Shown one piece after another: positions 30,892-41,875 of a stretch of DNA of 64,000 nucleotides. Positions within the stretch are counted from its first letter, which is position 1. Each line of letters opens with the position of its first letter. Under the pieces are notes generated by a model. That model was not told where the DNA came from. It searched no databases and saw only the letters and a program-made list of their open reading frames with translations. The translations under genes were made by a program, and so were the position numbers. This DNA is from Perkinsus chesapeaki (taxonomy: Eukaryota > Perkinsozoa > Perkinsida > Perkinsidae). The stretch spans positions 62,001 to 126,000 of the forward strand of contig JAAPAO010000017.1 in NCBI GenBank assembly GCA_013115145.1, given 5' to 3'.

Positions 30892-32804
30892 ATGGCCCCA
30901 TCACTGAAAATGCCTTCTAACACCGATGAGGCTATGAGTCTGCCATCGGAGATGAAGACACGGAACGTAGAGAGAAATGGAGAGGGAGGTGATAGAACTC
31001 CAACTAAGGAGATGAACAAGATGGTGCATTACGATGTCCTCGAGCCTTCAGAATGCAGTAAGAGGGAATTCATTAGAGAAGGAGTGAACGTCAAATCCGC
31101 CATGCCAAGATTTTTTCTCGTCCGCACGCCACAATTCTAGAAGTAGCTGGTGTTATGAATGTCTGTAAGTGGTATTATATTATGTTTTTTATGATATCTT
31201 TTACGATTACCAATGCTGCTTGTTTAGAGCCTGTACAGGACATCTCCGCCCATGCTGATGAGATTCAACGCAAGCATGCTCCTGACGACTTCCACTGGTC
31301 CCACAGCCCAGAGCTCCATAAAATCAGAAGGAAGAAGATTTTACAGACGTAGCGACAACAACACGCTTGCTAACTTTCATTGCGATAGGCATCCCGAGAT
31401 ATTGAAGGTCCAAGGCCCGGACCCGCTCGCTGCGGTGTTCTGTGTGGGCACTATGCTGGTACAGTTTATCATGTGCTATGTTGTACAGGAGTGGTCCTGG
31501 CCGGCTTTGCTAATAGCAACATATGTAAGACGGTCTCTGTTGGTCATGTTGGATGTTAGTTGATAAGGTTGTGTCGGGGACGATGAACCACTCGTTGGTG
31601 TTGGCCATGCATGAGCTATCCCATGACCTGTTCTTCAAGTCTAAGATGCTCAACAAGGCATTTTCGTAAGCATAGAGGAAGAATGATATGAAAATAAATT
31701 ACGAGAAAACTGCACCGTCCGAGAATCGAACTCGGGTCACAACGATGGCAACGTTGTATTCTACCACTAGACCAACGGTGCTGTTAACCAGAAAGTGCTT
31801 TAAACACGAAGCCCGGTTCAACTCTCAGCTCTTATATTCTCTATTACTCATTCAATTTAGTCTTTCTACCCACCTATCTATCTCCCCTACTCTCCTTTGT
31901 TCAGTATCTTCTGCAATTTACCCACCGGCGTAGCCTCCGCGGCGACATTCAGACGATATCATCTCGAACATCACTCCTCCCAGGTAACGGGTGCCTGCGA
32001 TCCTCACACTGTGCCGTCTGTGGTGCCTCCTTGTGCTCGTTTCCTCCAACCTCTCTCGTACTTGTAGTCATTTAACAACATTTCACCCCGTATGGGCGTG
32101 GCATCTCGGATGGATATCACAGTTACCCTTCGGCATTCAGCTCTTCTAGTTGAAGATCGCACATAAAGCAGCGTCTTGCTCTCAGGGCGTTGACAAGATA
32201 GATGTCGATATCCCAACACATGCTGAAGCGAAGCTCTTCCGTTCAGTTCTCGGTCGATTCGTATGGGCACTTTTCCAGCCGGTGTTTTACGGCCTTCGAC
32301 CGATGGTTATTCGCCCGTTGCCAATGGTCAAGTATGAGGCCATCAACTGGCTCGTTCAGCTCATCTTCGACATCGCCGTACTCAAGTTTCTGGGTTTGAA
32401 GTCATTTTTCTATCTGCTTTGGGGCAGCTTCTTCGGTCTTGGCTTGCACCCTATCTCTGGCCACTTCATCGCGGAGCACTTGGAAGCAGTGTACGGCCAG
32501 GAGACATTCAGCTACTACGGACCGCTCAATCTCCTGGCATACAATGTTGGGTAAGATAGCTAGTACCAAAGTCCGGGTCAGTGGTGTTAGAAGACGGTCA
32601 TCAGATACCACAACGAGCATCACGATTTCCCTGCCGTCGCAGGTCGCAATCTGCCCAAGGTGAAGGCACTCGCTCCTGAATGGTGAGCCCAACCGTGGCG
32701 CGTGACTGGTTAGAGCTGTGTGGCTTAGGTATGACATGCCGAGCTATGATTCCTGGACCAGAGTGCTCTACGATTTCATCAGCAAAGGGAATACTAACTT
32801 GTAG
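30892..32804 (+). CDS. DES1: Sphingolipid delta-4 desaturase, copy B
   Basis: Eight exons (30892-31057, 31228-31348, 31389-31524, 31568-31665, 31905-31983, 32186-32550, 32605-32682, 32729-32804) give 1119 nt, 372 residues. Histidine boxes HELSHD, HLEHH and HNEHHDFP are intact, so the enzyme should be active. It shares several splice sites with copy A (after IRRKK.., after the Trp/Tyr of FATW/IATY, within the Ser before the second exon of the core, at YNVG and at APEW) but has two extra introns: one near the N-terminus (170 nt) and one directly after HHSSQ (202 nt). The intron at 31666-31904 holds an antisense tRNA-Gly. The N-terminal extension differs from that of copy A, so the copies may differ in location or regulation. 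Confidence 0.93.
31711..31781 (-). tRNA. trnG-GCC: tRNA-Gly (GCC)
   Basis: The reverse complement starts GCACCGTTGG and ends ACGGTGC plus discriminator A, giving a perfect 7-bp acceptor stem. The anticodon loop is TTGCCAT with anticodon GCC, the T loop TTCGATT and the D arm GGTCTAGTGGTAGAATAC with box A. It is nested antisense in an intron of desaturase B. Confidence 0.95.
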
Positions 32805-33248
32805 GGCTCACTCCGACAATGCAATGTGTTCATCTTCATCATCAGGCTGTTGAGCATTAGCATCTGTTCGTGTCTCTTGGATGAACTCTTTGATTCGTTA
32901 TATAGAATTTATTATCTATTTTTGTCCGTGTGATATTCGACGAAACACTTGTCAAATTACCTCCCCTCACGAACGCATGTATGCACTCCGGCATCATCAC
33001 TATGATCATCAGATACTGTCGAGTGAAGCGCACGAAGGCGTGATTTCTTTTAAACAAAGTGCTGTCCGAGCGCTATCAGAATTATCCGGCTCTACGACAG
33101 CTCGAGTGATCCGGCTTATCGTTTTGCTGCAAAGCACGCGGAGTATCAGATTGAGTAGCACTATGACGTAGAATTTTTTCATGTACACGTGATCGATTGT
33201 GTTAACAGTGACCTGAGAAACAAGCCGTCATGAGTCTAATCGAAAACA
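32805..33248. other. Intergenic, no gene seen
   Basis: Between desaturase B and the secreted protein gene. A frame at 32881-33171 (+) overlaps one at 32857-33057 (-); neither has coding character. Confidence 0.35.
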
Positions 33249-33888
33249 ATGACAACAATCGAACATGCCGCCCGATGCCTCATCGGTACCAACCTCACAG
33301 CGCTCATTTTGTCGGTAACAGCCATTGTAGTCCTACAAGGATGCACTTACAACGAGGTGATGCTATGAAAAAAACAGACGAGTACTTCAGGAAACAACAC
33401 TCGCTCATCTCTCAGTGTTCGATGGCAAGTAGAATGGACCCCGGTAACTCGGTAAATGTTTATTTCGAACATGATGGTGCCTATCCAAGGGTCAGAGTAT
33501 TAAATGCCAGATGCTCAACCAGGGGAACGTACCGATGTCACATGAAGTAGCGAATCATGATCCATCCTAGAGTCTGGAGGAGCACGCTCCCCCTACGGAC
33601 CATCGGTAACTTCACGACGTCATGTAAAGAAGCCGCCGAATTCGTGCGGCCCACGTTGGAGGTAATCATTAACATGGCATGCTTGGACCCGAACCCAGAA
33701 GACAAGCGCGCATGGGTAAGCTGCCGACAGATGCTAACTTATTACTGTCGGACTCTTCACAGAAATTCTGCGTTGCCGACTTCTCCGACCATCGGCTGGT
33801 TTTCCGATTTCTGGCCGACGACTCGCTCGCTGTGACTCGGGTCTACTGCTTCTCGGCCCCCCGGTTGTGGAGTGACTACACAATGTAG
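33249..33888 (+). CDS. Putative secreted or membrane-anchored small protein
   Basis: ATG 33249 opens a short exon encoding a likely signal peptide or anchor (LTALILSVTAIVVLQGCTYNE). Downstream exons read WRSTLPLRTIGNFTTSC, KEAAEFVRPTLEVIINMACLD and, after a 48-nt intron (GTAAGC..CACAG), KFCVADFSDHRLVFRFLADD ending LWSDYTM with the stop at 33886-33888. Cysteines in the predicted luminal part suggest disulfides. Exons between 33369 and 33557 are not settled. No family recognised. Confidence 0.45.
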
Positions 33889-35564
33889 CGGCAGAAGGAG
33901 CTCGCCGCCCCGTGAATAATGTTGCAGGTGGCTAGATCCCGAGGAGGCTGTGGTTCGTGGGGTTGTTGAAGACGATTGTCAAAAAGTTACTAGACAGAAG
34001 GAAAACGAGCTAGCCGAGCTCGGTGAAAGGATATGTCAATCGTACAGTAACTTCGCAGAACCCTGATGATAATGCCTGGTGGTACGCATCTTCATTGTCC
34101 CCCGTTTATTTGCATCTCGTGGCAAATTGCATCCGGCAATATACTAGGCGGTGCCTAGTAGGCGCAACTGGAATGCAAAGCTGGACATTATAGCTACTAG
34201 CTGTACAGCTGATTATCTGCGACGATATTACCATGTCATTACCATTTGTTAAATTATTGTTGTGGTCATTGAATGCTCGAGCCAGCTTATGGTGTTGAGT
34301 TCGAAGCATCAACGACTCAAACGTAACGCTCCAAACAAAGTTTCCTCGACAGTGCCAGTACGTACCGCCCAGAGGCTGCTGCTTTACAAGTCGTTTAAAA
34401 GAGTTGAGAGTCATCTTTTGCATAACGCACGTGAAAGTTCTTCTTATAATGCATCTCAGACTCTCGGCTTCCAGTCAGTTCCAAATAGATCTTCTCAGCG
34501 AGTTGGGATTTAACATAGTTACCGATAGATCAACCACTTGGGTGCGCCTACGTTTAGCCTCTGCTCCGTGGAGGCACCCTCGCATATTCTTCGCACAGCA
34601 TTTTCAAGAAGTCGTTTTCCCCCAGTCCGGGTTAGAATGTCAGCGGCTAGACCACGAAGTCCCGCGTTAGCTACTGACGATCGGATAGCTTCCTAATCAA
34701 TTTGTAGACGACAAACGCAAGGTTGTGCACCGCTCTTGTGAATTAGGGGAACTATGTGAAGTATACGTTATGTACAGTAATACCATATTGCGCGAGATTT
34801 GTTCTCACAAGATGGGCCCCCCTTCTTGAAATACGATTCCATTCATCGATGGGCTCAAGTAAAGAGAAAGTTGTGCGGCGCTGATGGTAATGGAGAGACT
34901 TACCTAACGTGGACCATCAGCCGAAAATCCACCTGGCGGGCACCTCTCACTCCAGCTTCGCCTTTGGATGACGTGTTCAGGGAGAACGTTCTCGTTAGTG
35001 ACCTTTAAAGGGGCGAGGGGGAGGCAGCTAAGACTGTCCCTTAGTGGGGACGACTTATCTGCTATCACTCGTGAACGTGACAGATAAAGGGGTTCATGGG
35101 GTAAAACGCACTCGCACTCGACCTCCCCGCATGCCATACAGAAAAAAAACAACCGCTTTAAGTTGCGGACAGCCAATGGTACATACACATCATGGTCGAA
35201 GGGACAGGAGGTGTCTACAAATGAAATGGCTACACTCGTTGGCGTAGAAGTCTGTGAGTGAGCAAGCACACTCTGCATCTATATTGTATATTTTGCTGAC
35301 TTGCCGCATTGCTCGGCTGACGTAATTGCTGGGTAGTTGAGTTCCTGTGACGTTCAGTCGTCGATGGATCATCCCTGTTACTATCGTGCAACAAAACAGT
35401 TGTGATTGACACTAATGAGAATTAGTTGTATTAGCTTATAAGCTCTGGAATGAGGTGTTTCTCAAAATGAACGGGATAATAAGTGACTAGAGGAAAGGAT
35501 GCATACAAACAAGTGAAATAGAGGGTGTGCGGCATTCCCACCCTGCCGGCCATCACACCTTGCT
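33889..35564. other. Long stretch without a supported gene
   Basis: Frames at 34262-34513, 34404-34670, 34799-35008 (+) and 34904-35278 (-) overlap or contradict one another and none shows a known motif. Around 34850-35008 the plus frame (GNGETYLTWTISRK) is the most protein-like but stands alone. I see no RNA gene. Confidence 0.35.
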
Positions 35565-36677
35565 CTAAGGACCGGGCTTTAGCTTGGCAACACCCAGTCT
35601 GTTATCGACCGGTTGAAACTCAATATAGTTACCGACAAGTGCACCAGCAGGAAGTTGCCAAGTGTAACCCTCCAGAGGCATGATCATAACAGTGCAGGGC
35701 TGAGCTCCTACAAACTTTCTCACATAACCTTGAGATGAGATTTCCAAAGGGACATCCCCGTCTGGTCCGAGATAAAAGGTTAATGATGGCAGATACTTCC
35801 TTAAGGGGCAGTCCACTATGTAACTATTTCTTTTTCCATCAAATACGATATCTACTTTCTGGCCACGGATGTTGGAGGCCGCCCCAGCAAGCGCCTGTAC
35901 CAAGCCAGTGGAATATATGGATGGAATTCGAATGTAGTTGTCTCCAGTACGAATAGTGGCTCTCTGGTTGATCCCCAGAGTTGTTCTTCCTGCCTGTATG
36001 GACAGACTGCGTAGCTCTACAACGTAGTCATCAATACTTAGCAATGGTACATAACGTAATGGAATCACGTATTGTGTTGGATCCACTCCTCCCAGGATAA
36101 GTTTGCCACGGAATATATCAGATTCCTTAGTCGGTCTCAGAAAGAGAGTGAAAGTTGCCGTTTTCAATACCCTCTTGGACCTCAGCTGGTCCATTAGTGA
36201 AAACCCAGTTCCGTCGATGTCAGGTTTGAGACCAAGATAGTTAGCTGATGGGAACATCGGGGGAGGAGGGTCTTGGCCACCAATTAAACCAAAAGAGATA
36301 TCATCTGCACCAAATACGTTAGCGGAGTATTCGAATGCAAACAACTGAGTGTTGCGAACCTTGAATACTCTGGGGGGACCACGAGGGTCGGAGCAGGAGA
36401 AGCAAACGAACATGAAAGTTCGACACGCTCCCAGGCCTGTGAATAGTTCATACCACTCTTTCCAGACCAACAGAGTCGACGTCGAGCCGGTATCAACTAT
36501 AGCAACCATAGGTTGTTTATTCACACTCAAGGGACCATAGATAGCATAACCGGTTCGAGGGGATTCCCTATAGGTTATGCCCAATGACATGACCGTGCCC
36601 TCAGACTTGTTTGCCATCATGGCACAGATTAGGCATACCAGGATTAGTTTCATATATCCAAGCAGTTCGATGTACAT
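35565..36677 (-). CDS. Pepsin-fold aspartic-protease-like protein lacking second catalytic Asp
   Basis: One intronless frame of 370 residues. A signal peptide is likely (internal ATG at residue 9: MKLILVCLICAMMANKSEG). The first active-site loop is intact (AIVDTGSTSTLLVW), and the family pattern continues with ISFGLIGGQDPP, FSLMDQL and LILGGVD. The second loop, normally D-T/S-G-T/S, reads ATIRTGDNYIRIP, with Arg in place of Asp; the flap tyrosine motif YGTG/YGSG is also not seen. Two-lobed aspartic proteases need both aspartates, so this is probably a non-catalytic homologue, unless it pairs with another protein. A damaged relative lies at 47644-48758. Confidence 0.8.
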   Translation of the reverse strand: MYIELLGYMKLILVCLICAMMANKSEGTVMSLGITYRESPRTGYAIYGPLSVNKQPMVAIVDTGSTSTLLVWKEWYELFTGLGACRTFMFVCFSCSDPRGPPRVFKVRNTQLFAFEYSANVFGADDISFGLIGGQDPPPPMFPSANYLGLKPDIDGTGFSLMDQLRSKRVLKTATFTLFLRPTKESDIFRGKLILGGVDPTQYVIPLRYVPLLSIDDYVVELRSLSIQAGRTTLGINQRATIRTGDNYIRIPSIYSTGLVQALAGAASNIRGQKVDIVFDGKRNSYIVDCPLRKYLPSLTFYLGPDGDVPLEISSQGYVRKFVGAQPCTVMIMPLEGYTWQLPAGALVGNYIEFQPVDNRLGVAKLKPGP

Positions 36678-37145
36678 GTATTAAACGACTCCGATATTCC
36701 TTTTGTCGCGTTTCGTTCTACGTCACCGACATGTGACTCCTGATCGTCCCCCTCACTCAATGGTTTCGGGTCGTCATTGAAAAACTTCAATGTAAATGTA
36801 TATCAGCGGCAAGGCGTAACAATTTCTCTCGGGTCCTTTGGTGAACTGGTGCTATTCATGGCGTTGGAGTACGAGAGATCGAAGAGAGCTGAGGAGAAAT
36901 TCATGCTACCATAATCGGCAAGCATGCTCTCTCCAGATTTGCGTGTTCAGTTAACATGAAGACAAATCGCGGTGGTCGTGAATGCCGTTGAGTAGTTTTG
37001 CGTGTGCTTCATCCTTCCGGTATTTTAGCAGTGATCTTATCCAGCCCACTATAAAACGCAAGCCTATGCAGCGAGCACCGAAACCGCTGATGAAACTGAT
37101 TGAGCGGCAGCACAACGTCAGTGTTTATCGTTCAAGCTGTTGCCA
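36678..37145. other. Intergenic, no gene seen
   Basis: Between the start of the aspartic-protease-like gene and the stop of the EGF-like membrane protein, both on the minus strand. A plus frame at 36982-37221 is only the complement of the latter's last exon and flank. Confidence 0.4.
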
Positions 37146-38616
37146 TCACTGCCTCGTGCCGGCAATCTCGGGATTGAAAGCTGGCGGCGCCGTCGCTTGC
37201 GGAAAACTAGGGGCCTGCTGAGTCATCGGAACACTCTGAAAATAAGGAGCTTCACATAAGCATCGTGAATTCCATTCCCCAACTGGGTAGGATAAGCCGT
37301 CAGCGGGATAGAACGATCTTTCTCACTTGCGTCTGAGGATGCAGTCCATTTTGGTACATCTGCGTGGAGGGTTGTTGATTAGTAACATACTGATACCCAG
37401 TGGGTGGAGCCGGCTGCTGGTAGATAACCTGCCCTGTGGGTGCAGTCACTTGTGTCGGGTACACCTTACGAACGAAATACAAACATCAATCAATAATGGA
37501 ATCCTTACCACATTCGACTGTTGCTGCGGATGTTGTTGTTGTTGTTGTTGTTGGTATTGTGATGGAGGCTGAGGCCCTTTACCGTCGTCGTAGGTGTCTT
37601 CTATAACCTAGGCAAGTTAACATAGGCCATCCCCCCGAGGCTGAGATCGCCGTCTGTCGACCAATAAAGCGCCCCAGAGCACGTACCGTAACAGTCGTGC
37701 CTTGATCTGCGAGGAATGGTTGCTGGTAACCGTTAGAGTAGACCACCGATTCCGTCTAAGATAATAAATTGTAAGAAACAAACGCCAGTTAGATACCTGG
37801 GAGCTTCCCGCTGCACAACAACATATTATTATTCCTATTATAACAGCTATCTGAAAGGGGCAGCAGTTGTTGGAGAAGTGAACTGGTGGAGCTACGTACT
37901 GCAATGAGTGACATTATGAAAATTGGCACCCATGACACTCCACTGTGAGTGTACACCACTGTGCTGGAATGATACGGGTCATCAACCTGCAGGACAAAAT
38001 TTCCCAACAGGGCCATTTCATGGCGCGTGACTTAACTATAATAGGTGCAGGGGCGACTGGTGCCGGTATGACCATCGGCATCGGCACCACTGCTGGCACC
38101 ACAGCCGGATGGACCTGGTCAACGGTGAGTAGCGAAACTGGATGACCACCACATCACTTACGTAAGGGGACCTGTGATGTATAATAGTTGTTCGCCGGAC
38201 CACTCGGTATCTGATGGCAAGAGCTCCGCGCTACCACTCCAGCGGCAGCGGTTTCACCCATCGCTTTCCCCAGCAAGCTTGGCCGCTTGCTCATCAAGCT
38301 CACTGCAGTCACTGCCGTAGAACCCCGCGAAACATCGGCACGTGAATGCCTCCTCGTTGCCGCGGTCTTCGGCCGATACTAGCAAACACGTTGCCCAGTG
38401 CTCCGTACGCGATACCTACCTGCAGCCCTAACGCATTGACCGTTACCGTTGCACTGCTGCGCTGTGGAGGCTGACGGGTTCTGAAGGTGAGGACTCGAAA
38501 GCCACAGGTATCACGGACTAGCTTACGCATTCTGTGGCGGCTACGGTTTGAGGCTTCTGGGAGAGAAGCAGGAAAATGACCGGCAGCACACAGGCCCGGC
38601 GCGGAAAAGTACGCAT
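37146..38616 (-). CDS. EGF-like type I membrane protein with Pro/Gln-rich tail
   Basis: The start at 38616 gives a signal peptide (CVLPVIFLLLSQKPQTVAATEC). After short introns comes an EGF-like domain: QQCNGNGQCV, then FTCRCFAGFYGSDC, the classic C-x-x-G-x-C ... C-x-C-x-x-G-F-x-G-x-x-C arrangement, whole only after a 41-nt intron is removed. A Pro/Val-rich spacer (VPMPMVIPAPVAPAP) follows, then VDDPYHSSTVVYTHSG and one membrane span made of two exons (IFIMSLIA plus IAVIIGIIICCCAAG); the CCC triplet just inside could be palmitoylated. The cytoplasmic tail is Tyr/Pro/Gln-rich with a Q7 run and ends ending in AGTRQ. An adhesion or sensing receptor is plausible. Exon joins around 38150-38280 are the least certain. 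Confidence 0.72.
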
Positions 38617-38741
38617 ACCGAATTTATCACAAGCTGGTGTAATTGGACTGTGGGGGAACACTACAGTGGAAAGGGAATGAAAGATGTATTCAATTGTGGT
38701 AGATTGGGGATACTTCAAAATCGAAGAAATGATTCTTCTTT

Positions 38742-39680
38742 TTAAACCCTATCAATCGCCGACTCCTCCATGTCGAAGGTGACATGCTGATTGCTTTCAT
38801 CAGTCTTATGATGCATGAAATGGATTACAATGTAACCGATACCAACACAGCAGAGGTATCTGAAATAGGGATATGGACGGCGGAGCGAAGCAGTAACTTA
38901 CAGGCCGACAAATCCGAGCCAGAAAGTCCACGAGGATATCCAAAGAGTACCCATGAAAATCTGAGAGAAAAGATACTCCGAAGAAATGAGGCTTCGGTGC
39001 GCACTAGAAAGATTCCTCGGCCCAGATTATTCTTTAGGAAACCGAACTGCTCGTAGATCATATCCTGAAGCTTCTTAATCTGAAACCAGAAGCGTGAGGA
39101 AGAGGGCCAGAAGAACGACGCACCCCAGGCCAGCTGGTGTTGGACTCGGCAACGGCCAGAACAAATGCGAATATTATCATATATCTGATTGTGAAGTAGC
39201 CATACCGCTCCCTCCGCGAACCTTACGCATTCATCACATATAGTGCCGGTGATGCTATATTAAATACATTGAGGAACGATACTATTGAGATGGCCAAAAC
39301 CGCTAGCGAGCCAACAAATGAAAAAATCTGAAGTCAAGCATTTACCGTATCCAAAGGCAAGGCGCTACCTTCAAACGCAGAGGGTTATGTACAACATAGT
39401 TCCCGACACCACGAGCGCCGCTGAGCTGAAGAGATAAGAGGTCGCAGGTTCGATCCGCGGCGGGGGCACTCTATCTTGCTACCACAGTCGAGCCAGCATT
39501 GGTGATGACACTTCGGGCTACTCCTGTCTGAAAGCTTTCCGTCATGGAGCTCTTTCCTATGGGATGCTGCTGGGGCTGCTGAGGGGATGAACCTGACCTT
39601 AAACGTATCTTACGCTGCCTCGAAGATTCCTCACCATCAAAAGGATCTTCTGTTGACATTGATGAGAGATTCACTGACAT
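38742..39680 (-). CDS. TVP15/COPI-associated-like four-span Golgi membrane protein
   Basis: Exons 39680-39483, 39425-39369, 39327-39227 and 39184-39124 are placed, with further exons to the stop at 38744-38742; introns are 41-57 nt. A Ser/Gln-rich N-terminus (DPFDGEESSRQRK) is followed by NPLRLKIFSFVGSLAV, a second span (MIIFAFVLAVAE), the loop YEQFGFLKNNLGRGIFL and two more spans (WTFWLGFVGLYLCCVGIGYIV). The acidic residue after the second span and the FGFL..GRG loop are the marks of the COPI-associated/TVP15 family, membrane proteins of the early secretory pathway. The C-terminus (FDMEESAIDRV) is cytoplasmic. The first intron contains a tRNA-like T-arm by chance. Confidence 0.68.
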
Positions 39681-39847
39681 TTATCCTTTCAACTGAACCC
39701 TTACTCCCGCGTCACTCCATAACTCCACAGCAGCACACAGCTTCGAAACACAGTCTGAATTGCGGACAGTAGGACCGCATCTGGAAACTTGCGAAAGTCT
39801 ACGCCTGAGTGATCTTAACCAGGGCCTTCTCGAGGAACGTAGTGCCT

Positions 39848-41179
39848 TCAGCGCTTGAGCTTGCCACCTAAAGCGATATCTTCAGCGGTGGGCAGCGGTG
39901 GTTCATTACGCTCTTAGTGACCTGAGACTTCATCATCATGAACTTGACGAAGTTGCATCCACATTCCTTCTTCCTGAGAAATAGGGGACAGATTAGAGAA
40001 CAGAGAAACTTGACGTATAAAAAGCTTAATAGAAAACATCGCGAACTGTTTGATGCCAGCAGCTTGAGTGTTTCAAGAAGCATTTTCAGACACAAGTCAT
40101 GTTACTCATATTTGTTCAAGTAGAGAAAGTAGAATTCGAATAGGGGATCTATTATTACCACATTTCCGCCAGAAATACTCCTGAACCCCAGTTCTGACTT
40201 ACATAACTACACACTCCTTGCCATTCTCATCCTTTGCATCACGGAACACAGCACGCTCTGCATTGGTGAAGTAAGTACCTATACTCTCTATAGGGAACAA
40301 TGGGAAGATACCTCAACTTACAGAAGGGTGCATCAAGGCTTTGTGAGAGGCTCTGAAGGAGGATGGAGCCATCCTTTTCTACACGTAGCCAGTAGTACAC
40401 AATCACCCTAGTCTTGTCGGCACACCTAATAAAGACCAGTACAAACCGGCGAGATAGACCGGAAACCTTACATGGGGATCTTGGGGATTGGCGTTACCAT
40501 GTTGATCCTCTTACACAGTATCTTATCCTCTGGCGCCTTTTCATCGACAAACCTGAAATACCGGATTCAGAGGATTTCAGATTGTATTGGGAATGCTTTC
40601 CTTCGCCCCAGTGTGACTACTTGAGCCACGAGGTCTCCTCGAAGTCGAAGGCACCTCCTTGCAGCTGCCATTCTTTAACAAGCCCATCCTCAAGGAATGC
40701 CTTCATGAGAGTAGAGGTGTTGATAGACTCCAACTCATCGGCTTCATTCACTACTTCGTATCCATGCTTTGGTAAGGTCACATAGAAATCTATACAAGTG
40801 AGGATGCTTTATAAGATACGCCCTTAATGACTAGCAGTGGGTAGCTTTAATAGTCTAAAGTATAATGCTGCTATTACAGCGTCGTCACACCACCGAAGAT
40901 GGGCCCCGGGCTATATGCCCTGTGACCAACTAATAAGGTGCAACGTGAATGTATTATTACATACAGTAACATATAATCCAAACTGAGGTATAACGATATA
41001 ACGGCGAGCCGAAGTGTTAATTTCATACCAAATTTCCCACACATAGTACTGTCAGGACTGTAGGATATTCTACAAGCCCAAGCTCTTATAGCAACCCTTG
41101 CATCATTACCTTTCATTTCTGGTATGGTGCATTCATCTGCCTTATTAAAAACACTCTCGAAGGCGGTTTGTGCAGTTGA
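39848..41179 (-). CDS. Multi-exon hypothetical protein, possible lipid-binding (START-like) core
   Basis: Start region MSTAQTAFESVFNKADEC near 41179. Well-supported internal exons read FYVTLPKHGYEVVNEADELE, LVKEWQLQGGAFDFEETSW, FVDEKAPEDKILCKRINM, VSGLSRRFVLVFIRCADKT, VIVYYWLRVEKDGSILLQSL and, after GTAAGT..TATAG, YFTNAERAVFRDAKDENG. The order of alternating strands with a final long helix, and the phrase DGSILLQSLSQSLDAP, is reminiscent of START-type lipid-binding domains, but this is a guess. The last part (ERNEPPLPTAEDIALGGKLKR, stop at 39850-39848) may belong to this or to a separate small gene; the link between 39870 and 40200 is unresolved. Confidence 0.45.
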
Positions 41180-41875
41180 CATAATATATGTTTTAATCAA
41201 TGTAATGTCTGAAGCGACTGTACTAGCCCCAGTGTGACGAACAGAGCTACGTCCTTCTGAATTGGAGTAGTGTCAACACAAAACGCAAGTAATGATAGAA
41301 TCCATGTAGAGTCCGCATGCTTCTATACAGGACGGGGCCTTCGATAAAGGCTTGGTCGTGGAAGAGCACTTTCCTTCGGAAGGTTTCACAGTTACTTAAT
41401 CTAGCACTTGCCAGAGCTTCTTAAGTGTCTCAATAGAAAGCGCAGAATTGGCTCCACAAAGCCCCAACTATTACTACATTCATGTGGGAAATGATTATGA
41501 AGGCCACTGTGGGGTTGACCAGGAAGATATGCCAGGAGAGAGAGTCGTTGATACCAACGAGACTTATCAAAGAACCCAGTTAGTGTGTCCATGTTTTTCG
41601 AACTAACAAAAATTCGACAAACTGTGGTGATCATAGCGCTCGCCCAAAAATCAAGTCGAAAGACGAACAGAAGGTAAGTCTACATGGAAACCGGACATGG
41701 CGTCTAAGTTCTGAGCTAGAATCCCTGGAAAGTAATAAGGTATATAATTGACTACATTATAGTTCGCAATCGGTAAGTACGTAGTCAATCACATTGCATC
41801 TAGTAAGTCAACTGAGTATGCACAAGTGTCGACAAACCTTATATGAATGTAACCTAGCATAGTACCATTCCTAGC
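41180..41875. other. Divergent intergenic region, no gene seen
   Basis: Upstream of both the hypothetical gene (-) and the centrin-like gene (+). The small frame at 41401-41634 (-) has no support. Confidence 0.35.

Noticed and set aside
34904-35278. 124-codon minus frame
   Set aside because: Overlaps better plus-strand reading, has no motif, and cannot be extended by splicing.
39426-39482. tRNA-like T arm GGTTCGATCC with GCGGGGGCA
   Set aside because: The T stem does not pair (G-G and A-C oppositions) and no 5' acceptor partner exists; the stretch is an intron of the TVP15-like gene.
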